NCBI GenBank assembly: GCA_015488935.1
Contig: WFMU01000072.1
Location: 1 to 5,771, forward strand
Direction of reading: 5' to 3'
Source: Flavobacteriaceae bacterium
GTDB taxonomy: Bacteria; Bacteroidota; Bacteroidia; Flavobacteriales; Flavobacteriaceae
DNA: 5,771 bases
In this document: positions 5,091 through 5,771 of the stretch, piece by piece
Position numbering within the stretch: the stretch's first letter is position 1
Layout of the letters: each line of letters opens with the position of its first letter
Position numbers and translations under genes: made by a program
Notes under the pieces: model-generated
Databases searched by the model: none
What the model was told of the DNA's origin: nothing
Seen by the model: the letters and a program-made list of their open reading frames with translations, nothing else

Positions 5091-5771
5091 TTAAATAACA
5101 TTACTATTAACCATTTCCCAATACGATTTTCCTTGGTTAGTTAGTTTACAAGCTTTTGATTCCATTGCTGCATGATACATGTGCGGAGCATCAATTGGAA
5201 CAACTAAATTTACACGATTGTATTTTTGAAGTATTGCAAATTTTTTACAATTTTCTGGATTTGGGTTTTCACTTTCAGGTTCAAAAGAAGGATTTAACGG
5301 AAATTCTTCATTAGGGTTTTTAAACAGTTTAGTTAATTCTCTTAAATGTCTAACACCTATTTGCGAAGTAACTTTTCGTAAGTTGGTATATCTTCTTACA
5401 TTGGTCATAAAAATTGGTCTTTGTCCTTTTTCACCCATTGCTTTATCTATATAACCATAAACATTACCAGGAGTAATTTCTCCTAAAATACTAGCAGCAC
5501 CACCTTCTAAAGCATGAAGCAGTAATTTTGTAAAAACACCAGAGCCATTTTTTTCAACCGCATATTGATCCGCAGCAGATGCAGCTAATATAGTAACACC
5601 TTCCTTAATACTAGCCATTTCCTTATTTAATGGATTAGTACCAAAATTTCCTGCATGACAGCAATCTAATATTACTATTCTGTTTCTTGCTGGAGATTTA
5701 TTTATCATTTTTAAAATATCATTCATGTTAATACCATCATCACCATCTTTACATTCTGAGGTAATTAAATA
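5091..5771 (-). CDS. Caspase-like cysteine peptidase (C14/metacaspase type), 3' part only
   Basis: The open frame extends to the window edge, so the start and the catalytic-histidine region lie outside. A Met codon at 5724-5726 is internal: the residues before it (YLITSECKDGDDGIN) continue the domain. The visible 226 residues include the caspase signature VILDCCHAGNFG, with the likely nucleophile being the second Cys (codon 5658-5660). ILAAS and VFTKLLLHALEGG follow, as usual after the active site (small-subunit-like region), and then a segment like PIFMTNVRRYTNLR. After an acidic, Pro- and Asn-rich linker (PNEEFPLNPSFEPESENPN) comes a separate C-terminal segment of about 50 residues with MYHAAMESKACKLT and SYWEMV. 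I recall similar tails on bacterial caspase-like proteins, but cannot name the domain. Bacterial C14 proteins are often regulated peptidases in stress, cell death or phage defence. Which applies here cannot be told, because the N-terminal region is missing. Confidence 0.88.
   Translation of the reverse strand, partial: YLITSECKDGDDGINMNDILKMINKSPARNRIVILDCCHAGNFGTNPLNKEMASIKEGVTILAASAADQYAVEKNGSGVFTKLLLHALEGGAASILGEITPGNVYGYIDKAMGEKGQRPIFMTNVRRYTNLRKVTSQIGVRHLRELTKLFKNPNEEFPLNPSFEPESENPNPENCKKFAILQKYNRVNLVVPIDAPHMYHAAMESKACKLTNQGKSYWEMVNSNVI

Overview
The window reads as a chromosomal segment of a marine-type member of the Bacteroidota, most likely family Flavobacteriaceae. The signs are AT-rich DNA with A-rich, Shine-Dalgarno-less start regions, -7 promoter elements of the Bacteroidota form TAnnTTTG, and protein sequences typical of that family (lipoprotein MsrB, AnmK, a short-chain-type acyl-CoA dehydrogenase). 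No tRNA, rRNA, CRISPR array or transposase gene is visible.

Left part (1-658, + strand): the 3' end of a probable alpha/beta-hydrolase gene, then msrB, which encodes a lipoprotein methionine sulfoxide reductase B only 9 bases downstream. Middle-left (659-2123, + strand): a spacer with two Bacteroidota-type promoter candidates, then a compact two-gene unit. It encodes a 255-residue protein of no function known to me (GTG start at 877) and a 160-residue PIN-domain nuclease-like protein, joined by an ATGA overlap. The arrangement looks like a toxin-antitoxin or related accessory module. A 10-base direct repeat brackets it.

Middle-right: anmK (anhydro-N-acetylmuramic acid kinase, cell-wall recycling) on the - strand has its stop codon directly abutting that of the PIN gene. 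It is divergent from an acyl-CoA dehydrogenase gene on the + strand (3349-4491), and the 160-base intergenic region holds a -7 element for each direction. The dehydrogenase gene ends in a strong hairpin terminator that could also serve the opposite strand.

Right part (4683-5771, - strand): a caspase-like (peptidase C14) protein whose start lies beyond the window, followed 69 bases later by a small cysteine-rich protein with four CxxC pairs in a DnaJ-zinc-finger-like order and a C-terminal membrane anchor. The housekeeping genes (msrB, anmK, acyl-CoA dehydrogenase) appear to be the stable backbone. The PIN module and the caspase/zinc-ribbon pair are the accessory elements and the most interesting content. 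No spacer between genes exceeds 300 bases; the longest are 659-876, which holds the promoter candidates, and 4492-4682, which holds the terminator and otherwise nothing I recognise.
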